This document shows, piece after piece, positions 53,731 through 61,821 of a DNA stretch of 64,000 nt. The translations under genes and the position numbers were made by a program. The first letter of the stretch is position 1, and every line of letters begins with the position of its first letter. The notes beneath the pieces are model-generated. The model was not told where the DNA came from. It worked only from the letters and a program-made list of their open reading frames with translations, and did not search any database. Source of the stretch: Paenibacillus sp. JNUCC-31 (GTDB taxonomy: Bacteria > Bacillota > Bacilli > Paenibacillales > Paenibacillaceae); the NCBI RefSeq assembly GCF_014844075.1, contig NZ_CP062165.1:6758001-6822000 (forward strand). Reading direction: 5' to 3'.

Positions 53731-54405
53731 ATGCCTACGATATTAGTTGCTGACGACGATGCGAACATTCGCAAACTCGTCTGTTTATTTTTGCGCAACG
53801 ACGGATTTACAACCATCAACGCCGTAGACGGAAAGGAAGCCCTGGCTATCTATACCTCCACGCCAGTCGATTTGGTTATTCTTGATATTATGATGCCAGT
53901 CATGGACGGTTGGGCATTATGCGAGGAACTTCGAAGAGCCAATCCGGATCTTCCGTTACTAATGTTGACGGCAAGAAACGAGACCTGGGAGAAAGTACAA
54001 GCATTTCAGCTCGGGACAGATGACTATATGACGAAGCCATTCGATCCGCTTGAGTTGATGGCTCGCGTCAAGGCACTGTTAAAACGATACCGTATAGGTT
54101 TAACGCAGACCATCCAATTAGGAAACGTTATTCTGAACCGGCAGACTTATAAGGTCCTGAGGGGTACAGAGTCGTTCACCTTGCCGCTTAAAGAGTTCGA
54201 ATTATTGTATAAACTTGCTGGATTACCGGGACAAGTCTATACGCGGGAGCAATTAATCGATCAAGTTTGGGGAATTAATTATACTGGCGATGATCGAACG
54301 ATAGACGTGCATATTAAACGTCTACGCGAACGTTTTGCCGATATCTCCGATTTTCGTATCGAAACGGTGCGGGGACTTGGCTACCGGCTAGAGGTGCAGG
54401 AGTGA
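53731..54405 (+). CDS. OmpR-family response regulator 3, HssR-like
   Basis: A 224-residue response regulator, twin of regulator 2 (VADDDANIRKLVCLFLRNDG in place of VADDDPNIRELVCLFLRNDG). Asp52 in ILDIMMPVMDG, Lys in DDYMTKPFDP, and YTREQLIDQVWGINYTGDDR in the winged helix. ATG 53731 is supported by AGGAG at 53716-53720; the upstream in-frame GTG at 53722 is too close to that site. It is likely to recognise the same operator as regulator 2. It overlaps kinase 3 by four bases (GTGA). Confidence 0.92.
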   Translation: MPTILVADDDANIRKLVCLFLRNDGFTTINAVDGKEALAIYTSTPVDLVILDIMMPVMDGWALCEELRRANPDLPLLMLTARNETWEKVQAFQLGTDDYMTKPFDPLELMARVKALLKRYRIGLTQTIQLGNVILNRQTYKVLRGTESFTLPLKEFELLYKLAGLPGQVYTREQLIDQVWGINYTGDDRTIDVHIKRLRERFADISDFRIETVRGLGYRLEVQE

Positions 54406-55763
54406 CCGGCTCCCTCTATACACGTGTAGTCCTGACCTTTCTGGTCTCCGTGATCGGAGGCACAATCCTTTCTTTTCTTGCTACAACCTGGATATTTCAA
54501 GATAAATTAAACGAAAACTTACAAAGCTCCTTGCTTGACTTTGGCCAGGATATCGTCCGCATCTACGAGACATTGCCTATACGCGAAGCAGAAATGTTTA
54601 TAAGTGAAATGAAACAACTCAACTCTTACCACATTCGAATCTATAAAGCAACGGGTCAGTTTCAATCCTATGGAGAACTTAAAGGACAACATCCTTTCCT
54701 AGTGACTACAGAACAAGTGAAGAAAGTGCTGGATGGGGAAAGGGTCCAAGTTAATGGAATCGATACGATCTTCTTGGGATTGCCGATAAAAACTGAAATG
54801 GGAAGCATAGCCATGTTTGTAGAGCCCCTCACTTCCTCTTCCACCTCATTTCTTATCAAGTTTGTTGTAACCTTTTTGATTTGTTCGTTGTTAGCAGGAA
54901 GCCTATTGATACTAATTGCGGCTATTTTTCTGGTAAGACCGATCAAAAAATTGACAGAAGCGACCCGGCTTATAGCTGCCGGAGATTTCAATGTCAAGCT
55001 TAATATTAAACAAAAGGGTGAGATAGGTACTCTGGCTCGTAGTTTCGAAGAAATGATGCACGATCTACAGCAGCTTGAGCAGATGCGCAGGGAATTCGTA
55101 GCAAACGTGTCCCATGAAGTTCAGTCTCCGCTCACTTCCATTTCCGGTTTTGCTATAGCGCTCAAGCAGGTAGACCTCCCGGATGACGAAAGAAGCGATT
55201 ATCTCGATATTATCATCACTGAAACTGCACGAATGTCCAAAATAAGTGATAGTCTGCTAAAGCTGAGTTTGCTTGAATCTCAATCATTGCAAATGCGGCT
55301 CGCCACGCTCAGTCTGGATGAACAGATCAGACAAGTAATCGTCGCTATTCAACCCCAATGGTCGGCCCGTAACATTCAGTTCGATCTTGATTTGCAGCCC
55401 ACCAAAATCACGGCCGATCATGACCAGTTAAATCAGGTGTGGATCAATATCTTCGGCAATGCCATCAAATTTTCCGAAGATGGTGCCCGAATTAGCATCA
55501 GGATCAAACAGAATATCAAGAACGTGACGATCCGCATATCGGATTCGGGTATTGGGATTCTCCCGGAAGACCAAAAGCGTATATTTGACCGCTTCTTTAA
55601 AGCTGATCGTTCCCACAGTCAGAAATATGAAGGAAGCGGTATGGGACTAGCTATCGTAAAGCAGATCGTCTCGCTTCATCAAGGGGACATCCGGGTGGAG
55701 AGCGAATATGGACGAGGAACGACCTTCATCGTCATCTTGCCCATCACAACACCCACAGAGTGA
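54402..55763 (+). CDS. Sensor histidine kinase 3, HssS-like
   Basis: A 453-residue kinase, twin of kinase 2. Membrane segments at about 8-30 and 152-178 flank an extracellular sensor of ~120 residues, more divergent from kinase 2 than the rest of the protein (GELKGQHPFLVTTEQVKKVL against GKLNGHKSAAVSKEQLKKVL). HAMP, phospho-acceptor His238 in VSHEVQSPLTSISG, and ATP-binding motifs GNAIKFSEDG, DSGIGILP and GSGMGLAIV are intact. GTG 54402 overlaps the regulator stop. The difference in the sensor suggests that pairs 2 and 3 detect different or modified signals while sharing DNA targets. Confidence 0.92.
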   Translation: MTGSLYTRVVLTFLVSVIGGTILSFLATTWIFQDKLNENLQSSLLDFGQDIVRIYETLPIREAEMFISEMKQLNSYHIRIYKATGQFQSYGELKGQHPFLVTTEQVKKVLDGERVQVNGIDTIFLGLPIKTEMGSIAMFVEPLTSSSTSFLIKFVVTFLICSLLAGSLLILIAAIFLVRPIKKLTEATRLIAAGDFNVKLNIKQKGEIGTLARSFEEMMHDLQQLEQMRREFVANVSHEVQSPLTSISGFAIALKQVDLPDDERSDYLDIIITETARMSKISDSLLKLSLLESQSLQMRLATLSLDEQIRQVIVAIQPQWSARNIQFDLDLQPTKITADHDQLNQVWINIFGNAIKFSEDGARISIRIKQNIKNVTIRISDSGIGILPEDQKRIFDRFFKADRSHSQKYEGSGMGLAIVKQIVSLHQGDIRVESEYGRGTTFIVILPITTPTE

Positions 55764-55841
55764 TTGGGTTTCATGCCTCCACTAGGCTATGACACCCTGC
55801 ATAGACCTCCTTGCGTATGACGATGCAAACTTTTTTTACCT

Positions 55842-55881
55842 GTTCATCCTCCGTTCATGTAGTAGTCATTAGGGGGACATC
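55842..55881 (+). promoter_or_regulatory. Degenerate HssR-type direct repeat and promoter of serine hydrolase 2
   Basis: GTTCAT (55842-55847) and GTTCAT (55853-55858) keep the 11-base period, but the inner bases differ (CCTCC). GACATC (55876-55881) lies 17 bases after the second repeat, as does TACATT before hydrolase B. Confidence 0.6.
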
Positions 55882-55957
55882 TTGGTTTGTTATATTGTCT
55901 TTAGCGCCCACGTTATGGTGGCTTAACACAATGATGAAGACAGGAGTAGATGCAAGA

Positions 55958-58087
55958 ATGAAACCAAGAGAGGTAACAAAACTGAAGATGAGTGTGAGGA
56001 GAGCAAGAAAGAGAAATACTATAGCTGCTGTGACTCTCATGCTGACGATACTTGCCCCAATGTCTGCAATGGCCGCACCGGCTGCCATGAATAACAGCAT
56101 TAACCTTACGTATGAGACAACAAAGAAAACCGTAATCGAAAAAGCTAAGTTGCTGACTGAAACGTACGGTACGACGAGTCTGCAATATGCGCTGATTGAT
56201 GGTGGAGAGATTACAGTGTCCGGTCAAACGGGCAAGAACGATCTAAACGACAAGGTACCTCTTACTTCGAACACAATCTATGGCATTGGTTCAACCAGTA
56301 AAATGATGCTTACAGCCGCTGTAATGAAGCTGGTTGATGAAGGCAAGATCGATTTGGATGTGCCTGTAGTGAAGTATATGCCTGATTTTACAATGAAAGA
56401 TAACCGATACAAACAGATTACACCCCGTATGTTGCTGAATCATTCGGCCGGGTTTCTCGGAACCTCTAGCGGTAGTGCTATACTGTATGGGGATAATGAT
56501 ACCTATGCACATGATACCTTTTTGGATCAATTGGCGACCCAGAATCTGATGGCAGAGCCAGGTACGTATTCGGTGTACTCTAACGATGGATTTACATTAG
56601 CTGAAATTCTGGTTGAGAGAGTCACTGGTATGAGTTTCACGGCATTTATACACAAATATTTTACAGAGCCTCTGAAAATGAATCATACTAAAACACCACA
56701 GGATATAGTTAATACGGGAGAAATGGCGGGAATCTACTCTCCTGTGTATAAGGGGCAACTTCCACAAGAGAATTATAATATTATTGCTTCAGGAGGCATA
56801 TATTCCACCGCTAAGGATCTGGTGAAATTTTCGCAAATCTTCACAGGAGAGGTCAAAGGCATTCTTTCCAACAAGTCGGTAGAAGCCATGGAACAAAAAG
56901 AATACAGAAGAGGCATGTGGCCAGAGGATAGTGATTCTTCTATGTCTTACGGATTAGGCTGGGATAGTGTGGACTTGTTCCCATTCAGTGACTACGGCAT
57001 CAAGGCTGTTACGAAAGGTGGAGATACGTTATCTTATCATTCTTCACTCGTCGTACTTCCGGAATACAACATGGCTGCAGCCGTGATCTCTTCAGGCGGA
57101 GCAAGCATAACTAATCAATTCATTGCGAGTGAGTTATTACTTAGCGCACTTGAAGAAAAGGGCATGATTAAAGAACGGAAACCGGAAAAATCATTTGGTG
57201 TACCTGTGAAGGCTGATATGCCTAAAGAAATCTCCAAATTTGCAGGGAGATATGGTGGCAATAATTCAGTTACGAAGATCAAAATAAATAAGGCTGGACA
57301 AATGACAGTCTCCTCTCTCACGGCTCCAAGTAATCCGGTTCAAGAATACACCTATACATCAGATGGTACTTTTGTGAGTGATGATGGTACAGAAAAGTTG
57401 AAATTCGTTGTGGAGAAAAATGGGAATACCTACCTGTGGTCTCGATCTTATATCTCCGTTCCAGGACTCGGACAGGTGGCTCTCTCAGAATATAATGCGG
57501 AGAAGCTCAAAGCCAATACATTACCCAAGGAGATTAACGCTGCATGGGCAAAGCGTGATGGTAAAAAATATTATCTGGTGAATGCGAAATACACATCAAT
57601 GTTCTATCTTAATTCTACATCGATCCTGCCTATTCATATGAATAAAGAGAATCCAGGGTATATGTCCAATAATAAAATTATTGGAGCAGGCGAAGCAGCC
57701 AATCAATTGCAGATTCCGGGTACTGCCGGACGAGAACCGATGGACATTCATTTCTCCAAAAAGAACGGAGGAGAGTATCTTACATTTTCAGGTTATGTAT
57801 TCGCCAGTGAGGAAATGGTGAAACCAATCTATGCGGGTAAACAATCCGCAACAACCATTCAAGCAGATGGATATGCCAAATGGTTCTCGGTACCCGCTAC
57901 TGCGAAAGGAAAAATCATGACAGTGAAGTTACCTGCAAATGGAGCCTTTGCTATCTATGATCAGAACGGAATTTGTATTAATCACAGCGTGGTCAGCGGT
58001 AAGAATGATGTTGTTTTACCAGAGAACGGCCGTATTGTATTTGCAGGTGAGGCTGGTTCCCAATTTCAAATTTCATTAAAAAAGTAA
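55958..58087 (+). CDS. Secreted serine hydrolase 2 (beta-lactamase/AmpC fold)
   Basis: A 709-residue secreted paralogue of serine hydrolase 1. ATG 55958 lies 11 bases after AGGAG (55942-55946); ATG 55988 would give an N-terminus more like the other copies. A longer in-frame extension upstream cannot be real because it would cross the promoter. The signal segment is [14 protein letters not shown]. Catalytic motifs GSTSK, YSN and [11 protein letters not shown] are conserved, as is the C-terminal beta-rich extension. Hydrolase C begins 25 bases after its stop, so the two are one transcription unit. Confidence 0.88.
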   Translation: MKPREVTKLKMSVRRARKRNTIAAVTLMLTILAPMSAMAAPAAMNNSINLTYETTKKTVIEKAKLLTETYGTTSLQYALIDGGEITVSGQTGKNDLNDKVPLTSNTIYGIGSTSKMMLTAAVMKLVDEGKIDLDVPVVKYMPDFTMKDNRYKQITPRMLLNHSAGFLGTSSGSAILYGDNDTYAHDTFLDQLATQNLMAEPGTYSVYSNDGFTLAEILVERVTGMSFTAFIHKYFTEPLKMNHTKTPQDIVNTGEMAGIYSPVYKGQLPQENYNIIASGGIYSTAKDLVKFSQIFTGEVKGILSNKSVEAMEQKEYRRGMWPEDSDSSMSYGLGWDSVDLFPFSDYGIKAVTKGGDTLSYHSSLVVLPEYNMAAAVISSGGASITNQFIASELLLSALEEKGMIKERKPEKSFGVPVKADMPKEISKFAGRYGGNNSVTKIKINKAGQMTVSSLTAPSNPVQEYTYTSDGTFVSDDGTEKLKFVVEKNGNTYLWSRSYISVPGLGQVALSEYNAEKLKANTLPKEINAAWAKRDGKKYYLVNAKYTSMFYLNSTSILPIHMNKENPGYMSNNKIIGAGEAANQLQIPGTAGREPMDIHFSKKNGGEYLTFSGYVFASEEMVKPIYAGKQSATTIQADGYAKWFSVPATAKGKIMTVKLPANGAFAIYDQNGICINHSVVSGKNDVVLPENGRIVFAGEAGSQFQISLKK

Positions 58088-58112
58088 ATGAACTCAACAG
58101 GAGAGAACCATC

Positions 58113-59054
58113 ATGATGAAAAAAATATTAATCATTTTGCTCAAAATATTCGGAGCCATAGTTATCGCTTTTGCATTATTTATTGCCACTGTTTTTATCG
58201 TTAATGTATTTAGCAACAAATCAGAGGAAGGGAAAATAAAACCCTATGGTCAGTTTGTAGCGGTTGACGGGAAAAACATGAATGTGTTGATCCAAGGAAA
58301 AGGCGAAGAAACGGTCGTATTACTTCCCGGATATGGAACACCAGCTCCAGCCCTTGATTTTAAACCGCTCATTGATGAGTTATCACCATTTTACAAAGTC
58401 GTCGTCATTGAGCCTTTTGGTTATGGATTAAGTGACGTAACTGAAAAAGAGCGTACCACGGAAAATATGGTTAGTGAAATTCATGAAGCGTTACAGCAGC
58501 TTAATATTCATCGTTACACGCTCATGGGTCACTCCATTTCAGGAATTTACGGACTGGACTATGTGAACAAATATCCAAACGAAGTAAGTGCCTTTGTCGG
58601 GATTGATAGCAGCGTACCAACGCAGGGAGGTAATGATGATCCATTCCCAACCGAAACGTACAAACTGCTTAAAAAATCCGGATTCTACCGATTGTTAATG
58701 AAACTGGCCCCTGATCAACTGATTGCACCCGACGTTGATGATGAAACAAGAGAACAAATTAGAATCCTTTCACTCAAAAATACGTTTAATCCGAACAACC
58801 TGAATGAAGGCGAAAATTTCGGTCCCAATTTCAAAGCAGCTGAGCACTTGTCCTTCCCCAAAGATCTTCCTGTGATTTTCTTTTTACAAGCGAATGATAC
58901 CGAAACGGAAGGATGGATACCTTTGCATGAAGAGCAAGTTAAAAATTCAGTACATGGTAAAGTGATGACATTCGAAGGTGGACATTATTTACACCATACC
59001 CGATCCAAAGAAATAGCTGAAAACTTCAGGAAGTTTATGAATGAAGTGAAATAA
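58113..59054 (+). CDS. Membrane-anchored alpha/beta hydrolase C
   Basis: A 313-residue paralogue of hydrolases A and B with a shorter N-terminus. The membrane segment is at about residues 5-28 (ILIILLKIFGAIVIAFALFI). Nucleophile in GHSISGIYGLD, oxyanion loop LPGYGTPAPALDF, His in GGHYLHHTR. AGGAGAG precedes ATG 58113 (58116 is an alternative). It follows serine hydrolase 2 directly, whereas hydrolases A and B are separate units; this is the reverse gene order of the first module. Ends at a bidirectional terminator. Confidence 0.88.
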   Translation: MMKKILIILLKIFGAIVIAFALFIATVFIVNVFSNKSEEGKIKPYGQFVAVDGKNMNVLIQGKGEETVVLLPGYGTPAPALDFKPLIDELSPFYKVVVIEPFGYGLSDVTEKERTTENMVSEIHEALQQLNIHRYTLMGHSISGIYGLDYVNKYPNEVSAFVGIDSSVPTQGGNDDPFPTETYKLLKKSGFYRLLMKLAPDQLIAPDVDDETREQIRILSLKNTFNPNNLNEGENFGPNFKAAEHLSFPKDLPVIFFLQANDTETEGWIPLHEEQVKNSVHGKVMTFEGGHYLHHTRSKEIAENFRKFMNEVK

Positions 59055-59092
59055 ACTTGGTACCTATCAAAAATGATTTCAGAAAGAGAGAA

Positions 59093-59128
59093 ACGCCCGT
59101 CCCCAGTCGAACACCGGGGAACGGGCGT
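59093..59128. terminator. Terminator between convergent genes
   Basis: ACGCCCGT-CCCC (59093-59104) pairs with the complementary arm (59116-59128); ATTTATTTTT follows on the + strand. It can serve hydrolase C and perhaps also the opposing serine hydrolase 3. Confidence 0.75.
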
Positions 59129-59149
59129 ATTTATTTTTCATATTCATTA

Positions 59150-61249
59150 TTATTTATCTGTTAACGAAATTTCGAACCTTGAACCTGCTTCACCGGCAAA
59201 TACAATCGTACCATTCACAGGTAATGCAACTTCATTCTCACCACTGACCACGGTATGATTCATGCTGATACCAGCCTGGTCATATACAGTGAAAGCACCT
59301 TTCAAAGGCATCTTCACCGTCATCACTTTACCTGCAGCGGCTGCGGGGACCGAATACCATGTCGCATAACCATTCGTTTGAATCGTTGTCTCCGATTGTA
59401 TCCCCGAATAGAGTGGTCTCACAAGTTCTTGACTGACGTATACCTTTCCTCCTGCTGCCAAGTATTCCACGCCGTTTTTCTCGAAGAACTCATACTCCAT
59501 CGTATCCCGTCCAGCCAAACCTGGAATTTGCAGTTGGTTCACGGCCAGGTTTGCATCAACAATTTTATTGGTATACACATAACCGGGTACCTCATTAAAC
59601 ATATGAATGGGGATGATCGGCGTTGCACTGTCATATACCGTTGAGGTGTATTTCTCATTCACCAGATAATAAATGTGGCCTTCGCGCTGCTTCCAATCGG
59701 CTGTTACATCTTCGGGTAATGTATTGGTTTCAAGCTTTTCTGCCTTGTATTCCGAGGAGGCGATCTGTCCAAGCCCTGGCACAGACTGATACGAACGGGA
59801 CCACAGGTATGTATTCCCATTATCCCCTTGGACGAATTTCAACTTTTCTGTCCCTTGCTCGTTAACAAAAGAACCATCTACGGTATACGTATACTTTTGT
59901 TCCGTTTTGTTCGGAGAAGAAAGCATGGTCATCGTTAATTGCCCTTCAACATTTACTTCCAACTTCAATAACGAGCTGCCGCCACCACCATAAATGCCTG
60001 CATACTGCGTTAGTTTCTTCGGCATGGATGCTTTTACAGGTACGCCAAACGATTTTTCCGCTTTCCGTTCTTTAATAATATCTTTTTCCTCAAGTGCGCT
60101 GAGCAACAATTCACTCGCAATCAATTGATCAGTTGTGTTTGAACCTCCTGAGGAGGTAACAGCGGCTGCCATGTTGTATTCCGGAAGCACAATCAATGAC
60201 GAATGATACGCAATCGTATTCCCGCCTTTGCTAACCGCCTGGATGCCGTATTCGCTAAATGGGAACAAACTTACACTATCCCAGCCTAATCCGTACGAAA
60301 TAGATGAATCGCTGTCCTCTGTCCACATGCCTCTTTTGTATTCTTCCTGCGTCATCGCTTTTGCCGACTCACTGGAAAGAATGCCTTTTACCTCTCCCGT
60401 AAAGATTTGCGAAAATTTGACCAGGTCTTCAGCGGTAGAGTAAATGCCTCCAGAGCCAATCATATTTGTATTCTCTAGTGGAAGTTGTTCATTATGCAGC
60501 TGGGAATAAGTTACTGCCATTTGATCCGGGTCAACCAGATCCTGTGGCGTATTAGTGTGGCTCATACCTAACGGCTCGGTGAAATTCTGACGGATAAAAT
60601 GGCTAAAGCTCATGCCACTGACCTTCTCGACCAGAATTTCAGCTAATGTAAAGCTATCGTTACTATACACCGAGTAGGCTCCCGGATCTGCCTTCAGATT
60701 TTGTTCGGCCAATTGATCCAAAAACGTATCATGTGCATAGGTATCGTTGTCCTCATACAGTATTGCACTGCTGCTTGAGGTTCCGAGAATCCCTGATGAA
60801 TGATTCAGCAGCATGCGTGGTGTAATTTGTGTGTAACGTTTGTCTTTCATCTTGAACTCCGGGATATAGTTTACAACCGGCACATCCAGATCGATCTTGC
60901 CTTCATCAACCAGCTTCATCACAGCAGCGGTAAGCACCATTTTACTGGTTGAACCGATGCCATACATTGTATTAGAAGAAAGGGGGATGCGGTCCTCCAG
61001 ATCGTTTTTGCCAACTTGTCCAGAGATTACGATCTCCCCTTCATCCATGAGTGCGTACTGCACACTTGTTGTACCATATGTTTCGGTAAGGAGCTTGGCC
61101 TTCTCCATCACCGCTTTTTCGGTCATAGCATACGTAAGGTTACTACTGTTACTGGTTGCCGGTGTGGCGAGAGCAGTCATTGGGGCTAACATGGTTAACA
61201 TCAGGGTTACGGCGGCAAATGAAGTTCGTTTGTTCAGTGTCAATCTCAT
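59150..61249 (-). CDS. Secreted serine hydrolase 3 (beta-lactamase/AmpC fold)
   Basis: A 699-residue secreted paralogue of serine hydrolases 1 and 2, on the opposite strand. ATG 61249 is 3 bases from AGGAG, whereas TTG 61243 is 9 bases away and is aligned with the GTG of hydrolase B; both give the signal [17 protein letters not shown]. Motifs GSTSK, YSN and [11 protein letters not shown] are present. The in-frame extension up to 61426 runs through the promoter and is rejected. The upstream leader copies that of hydrolase B. Its inversion at the end of the island suggests a copy-and-flip event. Confidence 0.9.
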   Translation of the reverse strand: MRLTLNKRTSFAAVTLMLTMLAPMTALATPATSNSSNLTYAMTEKAVMEKAKLLTETYGTTSVQYALMDEGEIVISGQVGKNDLEDRIPLSSNTMYGIGSTSKMVLTAAVMKLVDEGKIDLDVPVVNYIPEFKMKDKRYTQITPRMLLNHSSGILGTSSSSAILYEDNDTYAHDTFLDQLAEQNLKADPGAYSVYSNDSFTLAEILVEKVSGMSFSHFIRQNFTEPLGMSHTNTPQDLVDPDQMAVTYSQLHNEQLPLENTNMIGSGGIYSTAEDLVKFSQIFTGEVKGILSSESAKAMTQEEYKRGMWTEDSDSSISYGLGWDSVSLFPFSEYGIQAVSKGGNTIAYHSSLIVLPEYNMAAAVTSSGGSNTTDQLIASELLLSALEEKDIIKERKAEKSFGVPVKASMPKKLTQYAGIYGGGGSSLLKLEVNVEGQLTMTMLSSPNKTEQKYTYTVDGSFVNEQGTEKLKFVQGDNGNTYLWSRSYQSVPGLGQIASSEYKAEKLETNTLPEDVTADWKQREGHIYYLVNEKYTSTVYDSATPIIPIHMFNEVPGYVYTNKIVDANLAVNQLQIPGLAGRDTMEYEFFEKNGVEYLAAGGKVYVSQELVRPLYSGIQSETTIQTNGYATWYSVPAAAAGKVMTVKMPLKGAFTVYDQAGISMNHTVVSGENEVALPVNGTIVFAGEAGSRFEISLTDK

Positions 61250-61313
61250 CTTCTCCTGTCTTATCTGTGAATTGGGAATCTCTGTGGTGGTACGTAAGTT
61301 AGTGTACTCTAGG

Positions 61314-61333
61314 ACGGTGAACTGAATATGAAT
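61314..61333 (-). promoter_or_regulatory. HssR-like direct repeat before serine hydrolase 3
   Basis: Read on the minus strand, ATTCATATT-CA-GTTCAC (61333 down to 61317) keeps the 11-base period; the outer half differs by one base and the inner half is degenerate at its end. It is 68 bases from the ATG. Confidence 0.6.
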
Positions 61334-61361
61334 TGACTCTGCATAAATTGGAAAAATACGG

Positions 61362-61427
61362 TTGACAGAATGTTTACATGTGTATACAATCGTATACATG
61401 AGAAGGTTGTATACATATGTATACAAC
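61362..61427 (+). promoter_or_regulatory. Promoter with GTATAC palindromic operators
   Basis: TTGACA (61362-61367) and TACAAT (61385-61390) are 17 bases apart. A first GTATAC pair (61377-61400) covers the -10 region. A perfect 22-bp palindrome, GTTGTATACAT and its complement (61406-61427), follows at the start point. TTGTATACAA-type cores are known in some GntR operators (B. subtilis GntR site). It should be tightly repressed, but no regulator gene for it is obvious here. Confidence 0.75.
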
Positions 61428-61450
61428 TCGCAAATGGAGGTGCTTTACAA

Positions 61451-61819
61451 ATGAGAGAAAGACATATAAATGTGAACGAACAACCTGATCGCCATGGAGA
61501 GCGGTCGAGAAGCGGTCGTGGGGAAGATGAGCAGCAGGGTGAACGTTCCAGACGTGGGAGAGGGCATGGAGAACATCACGGCAAACGGGGGAATGGGGCA
61601 CAAACGTTTCGTCGTGGGAGAATTCTAGTCTTTTTGGAACAAATGCAGAATCGCAGAGCTACGTTGGCCAGACAGCTTGGTCAGGAGGAGTTCCGTAATA
61701 TTCATCAGATGATTAGTGGTGAGCTGAAAGCCATAGATCAGGTTATTGATGAGTACATCCAACTATTTGAATTGCAAAATGAAGAAGATAGCCCTAATCA
61801 GGATGTGGAGAGTGAATAA
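61451..61819 (+). CDS. Small Arg/Gly/His-rich protein preceding an ABC exporter
   Basis: A 122-residue protein. Residues ~15-60 are a low-complexity, charged stretch (GERSRSGRGEDEQQGERSRR, RGRGHGEHHGKRGN). Residues 62-108 are helical (RILVFLEQMQNRRATLARQLG, ISGELKAIDQVIDEYIQLFE) and could dimerise or form a winged-helix wing-less regulator core. ATG 61451 follows GGAGGTG at 61435-61441. It lies 3 bases before the exporter gene, so it is cotranscribed. I do not recognise the family; a regulator, chaperone or exporter accessory is possible. Confidence 0.7.
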   Translation: MRERHINVNEQPDRHGERSRSGRGEDEQQGERSRRGRGHGEHHGKRGNGAQTFRRGRILVFLEQMQNRRATLARQLGQEEFRNIHQMISGELKAIDQVIDEYIQLFELQNEEDSPNQDVESE

Positions 61820-61821
61820 GA

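Noticed and set aside
55811..55957. N-terminal extension of serine hydrolase 2
   Set aside because: It covers the direct-repeat promoter; transcription would start downstream of the proposed first codon.
61250..61426. N-terminal extension of serine hydrolase 3
   Set aside because: It would run through the direct repeat and the divergent promoter; the signal peptide starts at the inner ATG/TTG.
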